Shown here: positions 26,651 to 35,570 of the stretch, piece by piece
How the letters are laid out: each line of letters starts with the position of its first letter
How positions within the stretch are numbered: the stretch's first letter is position 1
NCBI GenBank assembly: GCA_963809245.1
Contig: CAWEIU010000003.1
Span: forward strand, 1-64,000
Source: Roseiarcus sp963809245
Lineage (GTDB): Bacteria > Pseudomonadota > Alphaproteobacteria > Rhizobiales > Beijerinckiaceae
Direction of reading: 5' to 3'
Length of the DNA stretch: 64,000 nt
Program-made: the position numbers and the translations under genes
The notes under the pieces: model-generated
Seen by the model: the letters and a program-made list of their open reading frames with translations, nothing else
Told to the model about the DNA's origin: nothing
Database searches by the model: none

Positions 26651-28138
26651 ATGCCGTCAGGGCATATTCTCGTCGCCGACGACGACGCGGCGATCAGGAC
26701 GGTTCTCAATCAGGCGCTCTCGCGGGCGGGCTATGAAGTGCGGGCGACCGGCACGGTCGCCGGCCTCTGGCGGTGGGTGGCGGCGGGCGAGGGCGACCTC
26801 GTAATCACCGATGTGGTTATGCCCGACGACAACGCCTTCGAACTGCTGCCGCGCATCAAGCGGATGCGGCCGGATCTGCCGATCATCGTCATGAGCGCTC
26901 AGAACACGTTCATGACCGCGATCAAGGCGTCCGAACGCGGCGCTTACGAATACCTGCCCAAGCCCTTTGATTTGAAGGAATTGGTCTCGATCGTCGGGCG
27001 CGCGCTCGCCGAACCGCGCAATCGCCGCGACAACGCCGCCGAAGCGCAGGGCGCGGTCGAACAGATGCCGCTGGTGGGCCGTTCCCCAGCGATGCAGGAG
27101 ATTTTTCGCTCCCTGGCGCGCCTGATGCAGACCGACCTCACCGTGATGATTTCCGGGGAATCGGGCACCGGCAAGGAACTGGTGGCGCGCGCGCTCCATG
27201 ACTACGGCAAGCGCAAGAACGGGCCGTTCGTCGCCATCAACATGGCGGCGATCCCCCGCGATCTGATCGAAAGCGAATTGTTCGGCCATGAAAAAGGGGC
27301 CTTCACCGGCGCCAACGCGCGCTCGGTCGGACGGTTCGAGCAGGCCGAGGGCGGAACGCTGTTCCTGGACGAAATCGGCGACATGCCGATGGAAGCGCAG
27401 ACCCGACTGCTACGCGTGTTGCAGCAAGGGGAATACACCACTGTCGGCGGCCGCACGCCGATCAAGACCAACGTGCGCATCGTCGCAGCGACCAACAAGG
27501 ACCTGCGTTTCGCCATCCAGCAGGGACTATTCCGGGAGGATTTGTTCTTCCGCCTGAACGTGGTGCCGCTCCGTCTGCCGCCGCTGCGAGAGCGCACGGA
27601 GGATATTCCAGACCTCGTGCGCCACTTTTTCCAAAGGGGCGTAGCGGAGGGGCTTCCGCTCAAGAGTCTCGACACGGTGGCGCTGGATAGGCTGCGCCGC
27701 TACCCCTGGCCCGGCAACATCCGGGAGTTGGAGAACCTCACGCGCCGCATTTCGGCGCTTTATCCCCAGGATGTCATCACCGAGCAACTGATCGAAAACG
27801 AGCTCGGCTTCAGCGGGCCGCTGCACAGCCTCATCCCCTCTGGCCCGGCGGATGGATCCGGCGGCCCCCGCGAAACCGTCGCCGGACAGGAGCATGGCGT
27901 CTCGGGGCTCGAGCGTCATGTCGCGGAACTCTTCCGGTCGTTCGGCGACGCCTTCCCCCCGGTCGGTCTTTATCACCGCGTCCTGCGCGATCTCGAAGTG
28001 CCGCTGATCGCCGCGACGCTGTCGGTGACGCGGGGCAATCAGATCAAGGCGGCGGAGATTCTCGGTCTCAACCGCAACACCTTGCGAAAAAAGATCCGGG
28101 ATCTGGATTTGCGGGGGGTGCGCGGCGGCCTGAAGTGA
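26651..28138 (+). CDS. ntrC: nitrogen-regulation response regulator NtrC (sigma-54 activator)
   Basis: The 495-residue protein has a receiver domain with Asp54 in V-I-T-D-V-V-M-P, a AAA+ domain with Walker A G-E-S-G-T-G-K-E at 169-176 and the sigma-54-contacting G-A-F-T-G-A loop at 216-221, and a C-terminal Fis-type HTH (A-A-E-I-L-G-L-N-R-N-T-L-R-K-K). It activates nitrogen-assimilation promoters with RpoN. All key residues are present. Confidence 0.96.
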   Translation: MPSGHILVADDDAAIRTVLNQALSRAGYEVRATGTVAGLWRWVAAGEGDLVITDVVMPDDNAFELLPRIKRMRPDLPIIVMSAQNTFMTAIKASERGAYEYLPKPFDLKELVSIVGRALAEPRNRRDNAAEAQGAVEQMPLVGRSPAMQEIFRSLARLMQTDLTVMISGESGTGKELVARALHDYGKRKNGPFVAINMAAIPRDLIESELFGHEKGAFTGANARSVGRFEQAEGGTLFLDEIGDMPMEAQTRLLRVLQQGEYTTVGGRTPIKTNVRIVAATNKDLRFAIQQGLFREDLFFRLNVVPLRLPPLRERTEDIPDLVRHFFQRGVAEGLPLKSLDTVALDRLRRYPWPGNIRELENLTRRISALYPQDVITEQLIENELGFSGPLHSLIPSGPADGSGGPRETVAGQEHGVSGLERHVAELFRSFGDAFPPVGLYHRVLRDLEVPLIAATLSVTRGNQIKAAEILGLNRNTLRKKIRDLDLRGVRGGLK

Positions 28139-28216
28139 TCCCCGCCGCCATTTTGTCGCAATCTTGCAACAGAGTTGCATTTGCGCCACGATTGGGGCGA
28201 AGCGCGAACGGCAGCG

Positions 28217-30508
28217 GTGGCGAAGATTTCCGAGGTGGCGATCCAGCAGACGAAAGCGGGCGTCGCGCCCGTTGAACGTACCGACGACGGTCGGATGTCC
28301 GGCCGCTTCGGCCCGTTCGCGGTCGGCGGCGCGCTGGTGCTCGCGCTCGCCACCTTCGTCATTTTCGCCGGCTTCACCCCGATCATTCCGACGCCCCATG
28401 TCGTCCTGATGATCCTCGGCGGCGATGGGTTGATCGTCGTCTGCCTGCTGGTGCTGATCGGGCTCGAGTTGCGCAATCTGCGGGCGGCGCGCCGGGCCGC
28501 GCGCGCCGGCGCCCGCCTGCACAATCGCGTCGTGGCGCTGTTTTCGCTCGTGGCGGCGATTCCGGCGCTCGTCACCGCCGTCGTGGCGACCGTATCCGTG
28601 GAATGGGCGATCAATCCCGCCTTCATGAAGGACGTCGGCGCGTTCCTCAACGAATCCGGGACTCTGTCGCAAGTCTATCGGGAAGCCCAGTGCCGCTCGC
28701 TTCTCCGCGAGACGGAGGTGACGGCCGGCGATCTGGCGCAAGCGGCGCGGCTTCTCCACTCCGACTCCAGCCTTTTTCGCAACTATCTGACCGCCCGGTC
28801 GCACGCGCTCGGCTTCACCGTCTCCGCTGTGATCAAGACCGACGGCACGGTGAGCGCGGTCTCCGCTGGATCGGATCCGAAACTGATCGCCAAGCCGGAG
28901 GCCGCCGACTTCGCCGCGGCCGCCAGCCGCCAGCCCGTCTGCGGCCTGCTGGCGCGCGGCGACGTCTTCGTCGCGATGCGGCCGATCGACGGCCTCGAAG
29001 ACAGCTTTTTCTACGCGGCGCGCGCAGTTGACCCGATCTCGGACAAGGTCGCGCGCGAAGCCTCCGGCGTGTCTGCGATTTTCGCCAATTTCGAATCTCA
29101 TCGCCACAACATCGAACTCGGCTTCGCAAGCGTCTTCGTCATGCTGTCGCTGACACTGCTGATTTCGGCGGTCTGGATGGGGCTCACTTTCGCCAACCAG
29201 CTTGTCGGGCCCATCCGGCGGCTCATCCGCGCGACGGACGAGGTCGCCTCGGGCAACCTTTACGTCCAGGTGCCGACCCGGCGCTCGGAGGGCGACCTTG
29301 GACATCTCGGCGAAACCTTCAACAAGATGACTATGGAGCTGCGCCAGCAGCGCAATCGACTGACCGCCGCCAATGCCCTCAACGACGAGCGCCGCGCCTT
29401 CATCGAGGCGGTGCTCTCCGGCGTTCCGGCGGGGGTCCTCGGCGTCGACCCCGGCGGCGTCGTGACCGTCAGCAACGCCGCCGCGGATCGGCTGCTCAGC
29501 CCGGGCGTCGAGGTCAGGAGCCTGGTCGGCCGCCGCATCGAGGGCGTCTTTCCGCAGCTCGCGCACATCCTCGTCGAGGCGCGCTCGATGAAGCTCAAAT
29601 CGCATCAGGGCCAAGCGACCTTGTTGCGCCAAGGGCGCGAGCGCCTGCTCAACGTCCGAGTGACCGGCGATCCGGCGCGCGGCGATCAAGGCAGCGTCAT
29701 CACCCTCGACGACATCAGCGATCTCGTCACCGCTCAGCGAAGCGCCGCCTGGGCCGACGTCGCGCGCCGCATCGCCCACGAGATCAAGAATCCGCTGACG
29801 CCGATCCAGCTTTCGGCGGAGCGGTTGAAGCGCCGCTACGGTCGGCTGATCGTCGAAGGCAAGGACGTCTTCGATCAATGCACCGATACGATCATTCGCC
29901 AGGTCGACGACATCAAGCGGATGGTTGACGAATTCTCGTCCTTCGCCCGCATGCCCAAAGCGCGCCCCATCGCGGACAATCTCTCCGATTGCGTCCGTCA
30001 GGCGCTGTTCCTCATGCGCATCGGACGGCCCGAAATCGCCATCGAGGACGATCTTCCTGAAGAGCCCGTCACCGCCGAATTCGATCGGCGCCTCATTTCG
30101 CAGGCGCTGACCAACGTCCTCAAGAACGCGACCGAGGGGATCGACGCCCGCGCGTCCACGCAGGAGGGCGGCCGCATTCTCGTCGTCTTGAGGGCCGACC
30201 CTGACGGCTTCGCGCGCATCAGCGTGAGCGACAACGGCAAGGGCTTTCCCGCCGAGGACCGGCACAAGCTGGTCGAGCCCTATGTGACCACGCGCGCCGA
30301 GGGCACCGGCCTTGGCCTGCCGATCGTCATGAAGATCTTCGAGGACCATCAGGGCGGCGTCGAACTCTTCGACGGCCTGGCGCGCGCCGACGGAGGCCTC
30401 GGCGCCCAGGTCCTCATGAAATTGCCGCTCCAACCCGGCCCCGTCGCCGCGAACGCGGCGGATGACAAAGTCCCTCTCACGACAGCAGGTCGCCCTGATG
30501 CCAGCTGA
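28217..30508 (+). CDS. ntrY: nitrogen-regulation transmembrane histidine kinase NtrY
   Basis: The kinase has about 763 residues. The N-terminus has three hydrophobic segments close together, a periplasmic sensor region and a fourth transmembrane segment near S-V-F-V-M-L-S-L-T-L-L-I. A HAMP domain (F-A-N-Q-L-V-G-P-I-R-R-L), a PAS domain, and H-E-I-K-N-P-L-T-P-I-Q-L-S-A with ATPase boxes (V-L-K-N-A-T-E-G, D-N-G-K-G, G-T-G-L-G-L-P) follow. The start is uncertain: a TTG at 28175 is also in frame, but neither has a strong ribosome-binding site. The stop lies 11 bp inside ntrX. It is the cognate kinase of NtrX and is linked to nitrogen and redox sensing in alphaproteobacteria. Confidence 0.93.
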   Translation: MAKISEVAIQQTKAGVAPVERTDDGRMSGRFGPFAVGGALVLALATFVIFAGFTPIIPTPHVVLMILGGDGLIVVCLLVLIGLELRNLRAARRAARAGARLHNRVVALFSLVAAIPALVTAVVATVSVEWAINPAFMKDVGAFLNESGTLSQVYREAQCRSLLRETEVTAGDLAQAARLLHSDSSLFRNYLTARSHALGFTVSAVIKTDGTVSAVSAGSDPKLIAKPEAADFAAAASRQPVCGLLARGDVFVAMRPIDGLEDSFFYAARAVDPISDKVAREASGVSAIFANFESHRHNIELGFASVFVMLSLTLLISAVWMGLTFANQLVGPIRRLIRATDEVASGNLYVQVPTRRSEGDLGHLGETFNKMTMELRQQRNRLTAANALNDERRAFIEAVLSGVPAGVLGVDPGGVVTVSNAAADRLLSPGVEVRSLVGRRIEGVFPQLAHILVEARSMKLKSHQGQATLLRQGRERLLNVRVTGDPARGDQGSVITLDDISDLVTAQRSAAWADVARRIAHEIKNPLTPIQLSAERLKRRYGRLIVEGKDVFDQCTDTIIRQVDDIKRMVDEFSSFARMPKARPIADNLSDCVRQALFLMRIGRPEIAIEDDLPEEPVTAEFDRRLISQALTNVLKNATEGIDARASTQEGGRILVVLRADPDGFARISVSDNGKGFPAEDRHKLVEPYVTTRAEGTGLGLPIVMKIFEDHQGGVELFDGLARADGGLGAQVLMKLPLQPGPVAANAADDKVPLTTAGRPDAS

Positions 30509-31865
30509 TATTCTAATCGTCGACGACGAGGACGATATTCGCGAACTTGTTTCCGGCATCCTCGACGACGAGGGTCACAGCACACGGCTTGCGCGCAATT
30601 CCGACGAAGCCCTCGGCGCGATCGAGGCGCGCCGGCCGCACCTCGTGCTGCTCGACATCTGGCTGCAGGGTTCGCGGCTCGACGGTTTGAAGCTTCTCGA
30701 GGTGATCAAGCAGCAGCACGAGAACGTGCCGGTCGTGATGATTTCGGGCCACGGCAACATCGAGACCGCCGTCACTGCGATCAAGCTCGGCGCTTATGAC
30801 TTCATCGAGAAGCCGTTCAAGGCGGACCGTCTCATTCTCATCGCCGAACGGGCGCTCGAGACCTCTCGGCTCAAGCGGGAGGTCAGCGATCTTCGCGCCC
30901 GCGCCGGCGCGGTCAACCGCATGGTCGGCGGCTCCTCGGCGATCGCCAATCTCAGGCGCGTCGTCGAGCGGCTAGGCCCCGCCAATTCGCGCGTGCTCGT
31001 TTCCGGCCCGGCCGGGTCAGGCAAGGAATTGACCGCGCGGCTGATACACGCGCATTCGGTGCGCGCCGACGGTCCATTCGTCGTCCTCAACGCGCCGACC
31101 ATCACGCCCGAGAACATGGAGAGCGAACTCTTCGGGGTCGAGGCCGCGCCCGATCGTCCCCGGCGCGTCGGCGCGCTCGAAGAGGCGCACGGGGGCACGC
31201 TGTACCTCGACGAAGTGGCCGACATGCCGCTCGAGACGCAGGCGAAGATTCTGCGCGTGCTGGTCGACCAGAATTTTCAGCGCGTCGGCGGGTCTGCCCG
31301 CGTCCACGTCGATGTGCGCATCATCTCTTCGACGAGCCGGGACCTCGCTCAGGCCATCACCGACGGCCAGTTCCGCGAGGATCTCTTTCACAGGTTGTCG
31401 GTCGTGCCGATCCGCGTGCCCTCGCTCGCCGAACGGCGCGAGGACGTGCCGGATCTCGTGCAATATTTTCTCGAGCAGGTCGCGATGACCATGGGGGTTC
31501 CGCCGCGCCGCATCGCGCCCGACGCCATGGCGGTGCTGCAGTCGCACGACTGGCCCGGCAACATCAGGCAATTGCGCAACAATATCGAGCGCCTAATGAT
31601 CCTCGTGGCGGGCGATCCCGACGCCGAGATTACGGCGGCCATGCTTCCCGCCGAAGTTGGCGCGCTCGTGCCGGCGATTCCCAGCGGCGTCGGCGGCGAG
31701 AAGTTGATGAGCATTCCTTTGCGTGAAGCGCGCGAAGTGTTCGAGCGGGAATATCTGATCGCTCAGATCAACCGTTTCGGCGGCAACATCTCGCGCACGG
31801 CCGAATTCATCGGCATGGAGCGTTCCGCGCTGCATCGCAAGCTCAAATCGCTCGGCGTCGACTGA
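30498..31865 (+). CDS. ntrX: response regulator NtrX, without a GAFTGA motif
   Basis: The 455-residue protein starts M-P-A-D-I-L-I-V-D-D, which fits the family better than an in-frame ATG 36 bp upstream. The receiver has Asp53 in V-L-L-D-I-W-L-Q. The AAA+ domain has Walker A G-P-A-G-S-G-K-E and Walker B G-G-T-L-Y-L-D-E. Where NtrC-type activators carry G-A-F-T-G-A, this protein reads L-F-G-V-E-A-A-P-D-R-P-R-R-V-G-A-L-E, so the sigma-54 contact loop is missing. The Fis-type HTH is present at the end (R-T-A-E-F-I-G-M-E-R-S-A-L-H-R-K). It probably regulates sigma-70 promoters or represses. Confidence 0.93.
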   Translation: MPADILIVDDEDDIRELVSGILDDEGHSTRLARNSDEALGAIEARRPHLVLLDIWLQGSRLDGLKLLEVIKQQHENVPVVMISGHGNIETAVTAIKLGAYDFIEKPFKADRLILIAERALETSRLKREVSDLRARAGAVNRMVGGSSAIANLRRVVERLGPANSRVLVSGPAGSGKELTARLIHAHSVRADGPFVVLNAPTITPENMESELFGVEAAPDRPRRVGALEEAHGGTLYLDEVADMPLETQAKILRVLVDQNFQRVGGSARVHVDVRIISSTSRDLAQAITDGQFREDLFHRLSVVPIRVPSLAERREDVPDLVQYFLEQVAMTMGVPPRRIAPDAMAVLQSHDWPGNIRQLRNNIERLMILVAGDPDAEITAAMLPAEVGALVPAIPSGVGGEKLMSIPLREAREVFEREYLIAQINRFGGNISRTAEFIGMERSALHRKLKSLGVD

Positions 31866-31870
31866 AGCCG

Positions 31871-32728
31871 ATGAGCCGGACCGCCTATGTCAACGGCCGC
31901 TATATGCGCTTCGCGCAAGCTGCGGTTTCGATCGAAGATCGCGCCTTCCAATTCGGCGACGGGGTCTACGAAGTCTGCGAAGTGCGCGGCGGCCTCCTGA
32001 TCGACGAGACGCGCCATCTCGATCGCCTCCGATCTTCCTTGGAAGCGCTCCGTATCGCTGCGCCAGTCGGCGCGTCCGCGCTACGCCAGATCCTGCGGGA
32101 AGTCATCGCCAGGAATCGCGTGCGCGATGGAATCGCCTACATCCAGATTTCCCGCGGCGTCGCGCGGCGCGACCACGGATTTCCCACAGCCGCGGTTCGA
32201 CCCGGCCTCGTCGTTTCCGCGAGATCCCTCGATCCGCGTATCGGGCAAGCGAACGCCGAACGCGGCGTGCGCGTCGTCACGACGCGCGACGAGCGCTGGG
32301 CCCATCCGCATATAAAAACCTTACAATTGCTGCCCAACGTATTGGCGAAGCAGGCGGCGCGCGAGGCCGGCGCAACGGAAGCGTGGCTCGTCGACGGCGC
32401 CGGCTGCATCACCGAGGGTTCCTCGACCAACGCCTGGATCGTCGCCGAGAACGGCGTCCTCGTCACGCGGCCCGCCGATCGGGCGATCCTGCGCGGCGTT
32501 ACGCGAACGACGCTGCTCGACGTCGTCGCACGCGAAGGCGTCGCCTTCGAAGAGCGTGCGTTCACGCTGGAGGAGGCTTACCGCGCGCGCGAAGCCTTCT
32601 ATTCGAGCGCGACGACGATTGCGACGCCCGTCGTGGCGATCGACGGCCGGCGCATCGGCGACGGAAGGCCGGGGGCGGTGACGCTCGCGCTGCGACGACA
32701 ATTCCATGACGCTGCGGAACGTGGTTGA
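31871..32728 (+). CDS. dat: D-amino-acid aminotransferase (class IV PLP enzyme)
   Basis: The 285-residue fold-type IV PLP enzyme transfers amino groups between D-amino acids and 2-oxo acids. The family start F-G-D-G-V-Y-E-V lies at 28-35. The Schiff-base Lys149 is in H-I-K-T-L-Q-L-L-P-N-V, and E-G-S-S-T-N-A-W is the phosphate-binding segment. It begins 5 bp after ntrX and is followed by hfq, the usual order in Hyphomicrobiales. Branched-chain aminotransferase or aminodeoxychorismate lyase are close relatives, but the ntrX-hfq context favours dat. Confidence 0.85.
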   Translation: MSRTAYVNGRYMRFAQAAVSIEDRAFQFGDGVYEVCEVRGGLLIDETRHLDRLRSSLEALRIAAPVGASALRQILREVIARNRVRDGIAYIQISRGVARRDHGFPTAAVRPGLVVSARSLDPRIGQANAERGVRVVTTRDERWAHPHIKTLQLLPNVLAKQAAREAGATEAWLVDGAGCITEGSSTNAWIVAENGVLVTRPADRAILRGVTRTTLLDVVAREGVAFEERAFTLEEAYRAREAFYSSATTIATPVVAIDGRRIGDGRPGAVTLALRRQFHDAAERG

Positions 32729-32878
32729 TCGATTATTTACTGCGACGCGGCGCCCCTGGATGGCGCGACGGCTCGAAGGTGTTATAGCATTCGAGCGCAT
32801 CGCTCCAGGTCGAGGCGTGTCGATCCAATCAATGATATGGCCGCGCCGAGCGGCCCAACTTTAAAGTGGGGTAAACTC

Positions 32879-33133
32879 ATGGCCACCGAAAAGACGCAGA
32901 ACTTGCAGGACACGTTCCTCAATCATGTGCGCAAGACCAAAACATCGGTGACAATCTTCCTTGTCAACGGTGTTAAATTGCAGGGCTTCGTGACCTGGTT
33001 CGACAATTTCTGCGTCCTGCTGCGGCGTGACGGCCATTCGCAGCTCGTCTACAAACACGCGATTTCGACCATCATGCCCGCGAGCCCGATCACCATGTTC
33101 GAGGCGGTGGAAGAGGGCGCAGAACAGCATTGA
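32879..33133 (+). CDS. hfq: RNA chaperone Hfq
   Basis: The 84-residue Sm-like protein starts at M-A-T-E-K-T-Q-N-L-Q-D-T-F-L-N. This ATG has a gggg ribosome-binding site 8 bp upstream, and the in-frame ATG 42 bp earlier does not fit the family. The Sm1 motif V-T-I-F-L-V-N-G-V-K-L-Q-G and Sm2 motif Y-K-H-A-I-S-T-I are complete. It pairs small RNAs with mRNAs. The 150-bp upstream gap should contain its promoter. Confidence 0.97.
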   Translation: MATEKTQNLQDTFLNHVRKTKTSVTIFLVNGVKLQGFVTWFDNFCVLLRRDGHSQLVYKHAISTIMPASPITMFEAVEEGAEQH

Positions 33134-33140
33134 GCGCGCC

Positions 33141-34484
33141 TTGACCGAGTTTGGCTCCGGGGAAATCTTCGGCAAGCGGGAGCAGGCGGTCGCCGCCCAT
33201 ACCCGCACGCTCGTGGTTTGCCCCTTCTCGACTTCGCGCTCCTTGGGCGCGGAGCGCGGACCGACGCGCAGTCCGGATGCCCGCCGCGACGAGGCCGTCG
33301 GTCTCGCGCTCGCCATCGATCTCAACGTCGTCGATTCCGCGCTCGTCCCGCTCAGCGAAATCCGGCCCGCCTCCTACCTCGGCAAGGGCAAGGTCGCCGA
33401 GCTTGCCGAGCGCGTGAAAGAGGAGGAGATCGATCTCGTCGTGACGGATTGCGCGCTGTCGCCCGTCCAGCAGCGCAATCTCGAGCGTGAGTTCAAGGCC
33501 AAGGTCATCGACCGCACCGGCCTCATTCTCGAGATCTTCGGCCGCAGAGCGCGCACCGCGGAGGGCGCGCTGCAGGTCGAACTCGCCCACCTCAATTACC
33601 AGAAGTCTCGTCTTGTGCGCTCCTGGACCCACTTGGAGCGTCAGCGCGGCGGCTTCGGCTTTCTCGGCGGGCCCGGCGAAACGCAGATCGAGACCGACCG
33701 TCGCCTCATCCAGGAGCGCATGATCCGCATCGAGCGCGACCTCGAAGGGGTGAAGAAGACCCGCGCGCTGCACCGCGCAAGTCGAGCGGACGTCCCGTAT
33801 CCGATCGTCGCCCTCGTCGGCTACACCAACGCGGGCAAGTCGACGCTGTTCAACCGCCTGACGCGCGCCGAGGTCATGGCCGCCGACATGTTGTTCGCCA
33901 CGCTCGATCCGACGATGCGCCTGATCAAATTGCCGCACGGCGGCGCGGCGATCCTGTCCGATACGGTGGGCTTCATCTCCGATCTGCCGACCATGCTCAT
34001 TTCCGCATTCCGTGCAACGCTGGAGGAAGTGCGGGCGGCGGACGTCATCATCCACGTGCGCGACATCGCCCACGCGGACTCGGACGCGCAAGCCAAGGAC
34101 GTCGAAGCGATCCTATTGGAACTCGACGTGACCGGCGCCGCCGACAAGCTGATCGAGGTTTGGAACAAGCTCGATAAGCTCGACGACGATCACCGCGCCG
34201 CTCTCGCGTCGGGGCAAGGCGAGGGCGCGCCGATCGCCGTCTCCGCGCTCACGGGGGAGGGAATCGACCGGCTCCTCGAGGCGATCGAGACGCGCCTGTC
34301 GCATGGCCGCCCGCTGATCGACATCGAACTCGACGCCGCGGACGGGCAGGGGCTGCACTGGCTCTACGAACACACCGAGGTGATGGCGCGCGCGAACGGC
34401 GAGGACGGCCAGATCCACGTGACCGTGCGCGTCCCCCCGGACAAGATTGCGCGCGTGAAGCGGCGGTTCGCCGCGGTGCGATAG
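33141..34484 (+). CDS. hflX: ribosome-splitting GTPase HflX
   Basis: The GTPase has an N-terminal HflX domain (S-Y-L-G-K-G-K-V-A-E-L near the start and L-S-P-V-Q-Q-R-N-L-E), a G-G-P-G-E-T-Q-I-E-T-D-R-R signature and a G domain with G-Y-T-N-A-G-K-S-T, D-T-V-G-F-I and N-K-L-D. It splits stalled or vacant 70S ribosomes under stress. No ATG fits the start. The first plausible initiation codon after hfq is TTG at 33141; a GTG at 33213 is an alternative. It follows hfq by 7 bp, the conserved arrangement. Confidence 0.92.
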   Translation: MTEFGSGEIFGKREQAVAAHTRTLVVCPFSTSRSLGAERGPTRSPDARRDEAVGLALAIDLNVVDSALVPLSEIRPASYLGKGKVAELAERVKEEEIDLVVTDCALSPVQQRNLEREFKAKVIDRTGLILEIFGRRARTAEGALQVELAHLNYQKSRLVRSWTHLERQRGGFGFLGGPGETQIETDRRLIQERMIRIERDLEGVKKTRALHRASRADVPYPIVALVGYTNAGKSTLFNRLTRAEVMAADMLFATLDPTMRLIKLPHGGAAILSDTVGFISDLPTMLISAFRATLEEVRAADVIIHVRDIAHADSDAQAKDVEAILLELDVTGAADKLIEVWNKLDKLDDDHRAALASGQGEGAPIAVSALTGEGIDRLLEAIETRLSHGRPLIDIELDAADGQGLHWLYEHTEVMARANGEDGQIHVTVRVPPDKIARVKRRFAAVR

Positions 34485-34661
34485 GTACTGTTTCGGCTGT
34501 CGAACCGCCTGTTGCACAGCTCCGTCACCATTGAAATGCCCCAGGCCCGTCGATGTCGCGGCTCAATTTTGCGCTATGCGCATAGATCCGGCGTTCTGAG
34601 CCGCCGCATCGTCGGCGGGCTCTGCGCTGAGACAAGCTGCAATTCCAGAAAGGAACGGGCG

Positions 34662-34955
34662 ATGAAACTGAATCCTGCCCGAACTACGTATGCCGCCGAC
34701 CAGCTCCAGGCCTTCCCCCTCCCGGAGACGCACCCGATGCTGGAGTCGCTGGCCGGCGCATTCGGCGACCACACGTTTTTCCTCGACAATGAAGGTCTCG
34801 CCATCGTCGAGGCGGAGGGAGAAGCAGTCGACGACGACGCCGAGCTTGGCGTTGTGGTCCGACTGGCCCGTTGGGGCGATGAAGGACGCACGGTGCTCTC
34901 GCCCCAAGAGCGCGAAGTGACGAACTTCTTGCTGACGTTGAGCGAAACGGCCTGA
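34662..34955 (+). CDS. small conserved hypothetical protein
   Basis: The 97-residue, acidic, soluble protein reads P-E-T-H-P-M-L-E-S-L-A-G-A-F-G-D-H and R-L-A-R-W-G-D-E-G-R-T-V-L-S-P-Q-E-R-E. The ATG at 34662 has an aaggaa ribosome-binding site, whereas the upstream part of the open frame looks non-coding. No domain is recognised. A perfect 12-bp palindrome (CTATGCGCATAG, 34574-34585) lies about 77 bp before the start and could be an operator. Confidence 0.6.
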   Translation: MKLNPARTTYAADQLQAFPLPETHPMLESLAGAFGDHTFFLDNEGLAIVEAEGEAVDDDAELGVVVRLARWGDEGRTVLSPQEREVTNFLLTLSETA

Positions 34956-35018
34956 AAGCTCGAAACTTTTTGCGCTGCGAAACGTTCCGTTCTCCGACTT
35001 TCCTCGAAGAGGTTGTCG

Positions 35019-35567
35019 ATGACGGATACGCAGCGTCGCGCCCCAGTACTCCCCGCCCATATCGAAGAGACGATCCAGTCGATCGCCAGGATGCACGCCG
35101 AGCATCGCGACGGCGCCACTCCTTTTCGACGGGCCCTTAGGCGCGCGACGGCCATAATCGCCAATCCGGCGTTCATCGCCGGCATGATCGCGATCATCGC
35201 CGTCTGGATCGGGGCCAATCTCGTCTTGATCGCGCTGGGGCGTGAGCCCTTCGATCCGCCGCCGTTCTTCTGGCTGACGGGCGCCGCCTCGATTATTTCG
35301 CTCTTCATGGTCTCCGCCATCGTCGCCGAGCAGCGCCGCGAAGACCAGATCGCGCTGCAACGCGAATTGCTGTCGATGCAACTGGCTGTCCTCAACGAGC
35401 AGAAAACGGCCAAGGTGATCGCGCTCTTGGAGGAATTTCGCCGCGACAGCCCGCTCATTCACAATCGTGTCGACCCCCAAGCCGAGGAATTGGCGAGAGC
35501 GACCGATCCGCGGAGCGTGCTCGGAGCGATCAAGCAACCCGAGGCGAACCCGGAAGAGGGCGCCTGA
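35019..35567 (+). CDS. DUF1003 inner-membrane protein
   Basis: The 182-residue protein has two transmembrane helices (about 48-72 and 84-104) separated by R-E-P-F-D-P-P-P-F-F-W-L, the core signature of DUF1003. A cytoplasmic coiled coil (Q-R-R-E-D-Q-I-A-L-Q-R-E-L) and E-F-R-R-D follow. The biochemical role is not known. The ATG at 35019 is chosen over an upstream TTG two codons away. Confidence 0.8.
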   Translation: MTDTQRRAPVLPAHIEETIQSIARMHAEHRDGATPFRRALRRATAIIANPAFIAGMIAIIAVWIGANLVLIALGREPFDPPPFFWLTGAASIISLFMVSAIVAEQRREDQIALQRELLSMQLAVLNEQKTAKVIALLEEFRRDSPLIHNRVDPQAEELARATDPRSVLGAIKQPEANPEEGA

Positions 35568-35570
35568 GCT

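Noticed and set aside
27527..30559. A 1010-codon open frame on the minus strand opposite ntrC/ntrY
   Set aside because: It is a codon-bias shadow of ntrY, which is a complete canonical kinase; the translation has no domain.
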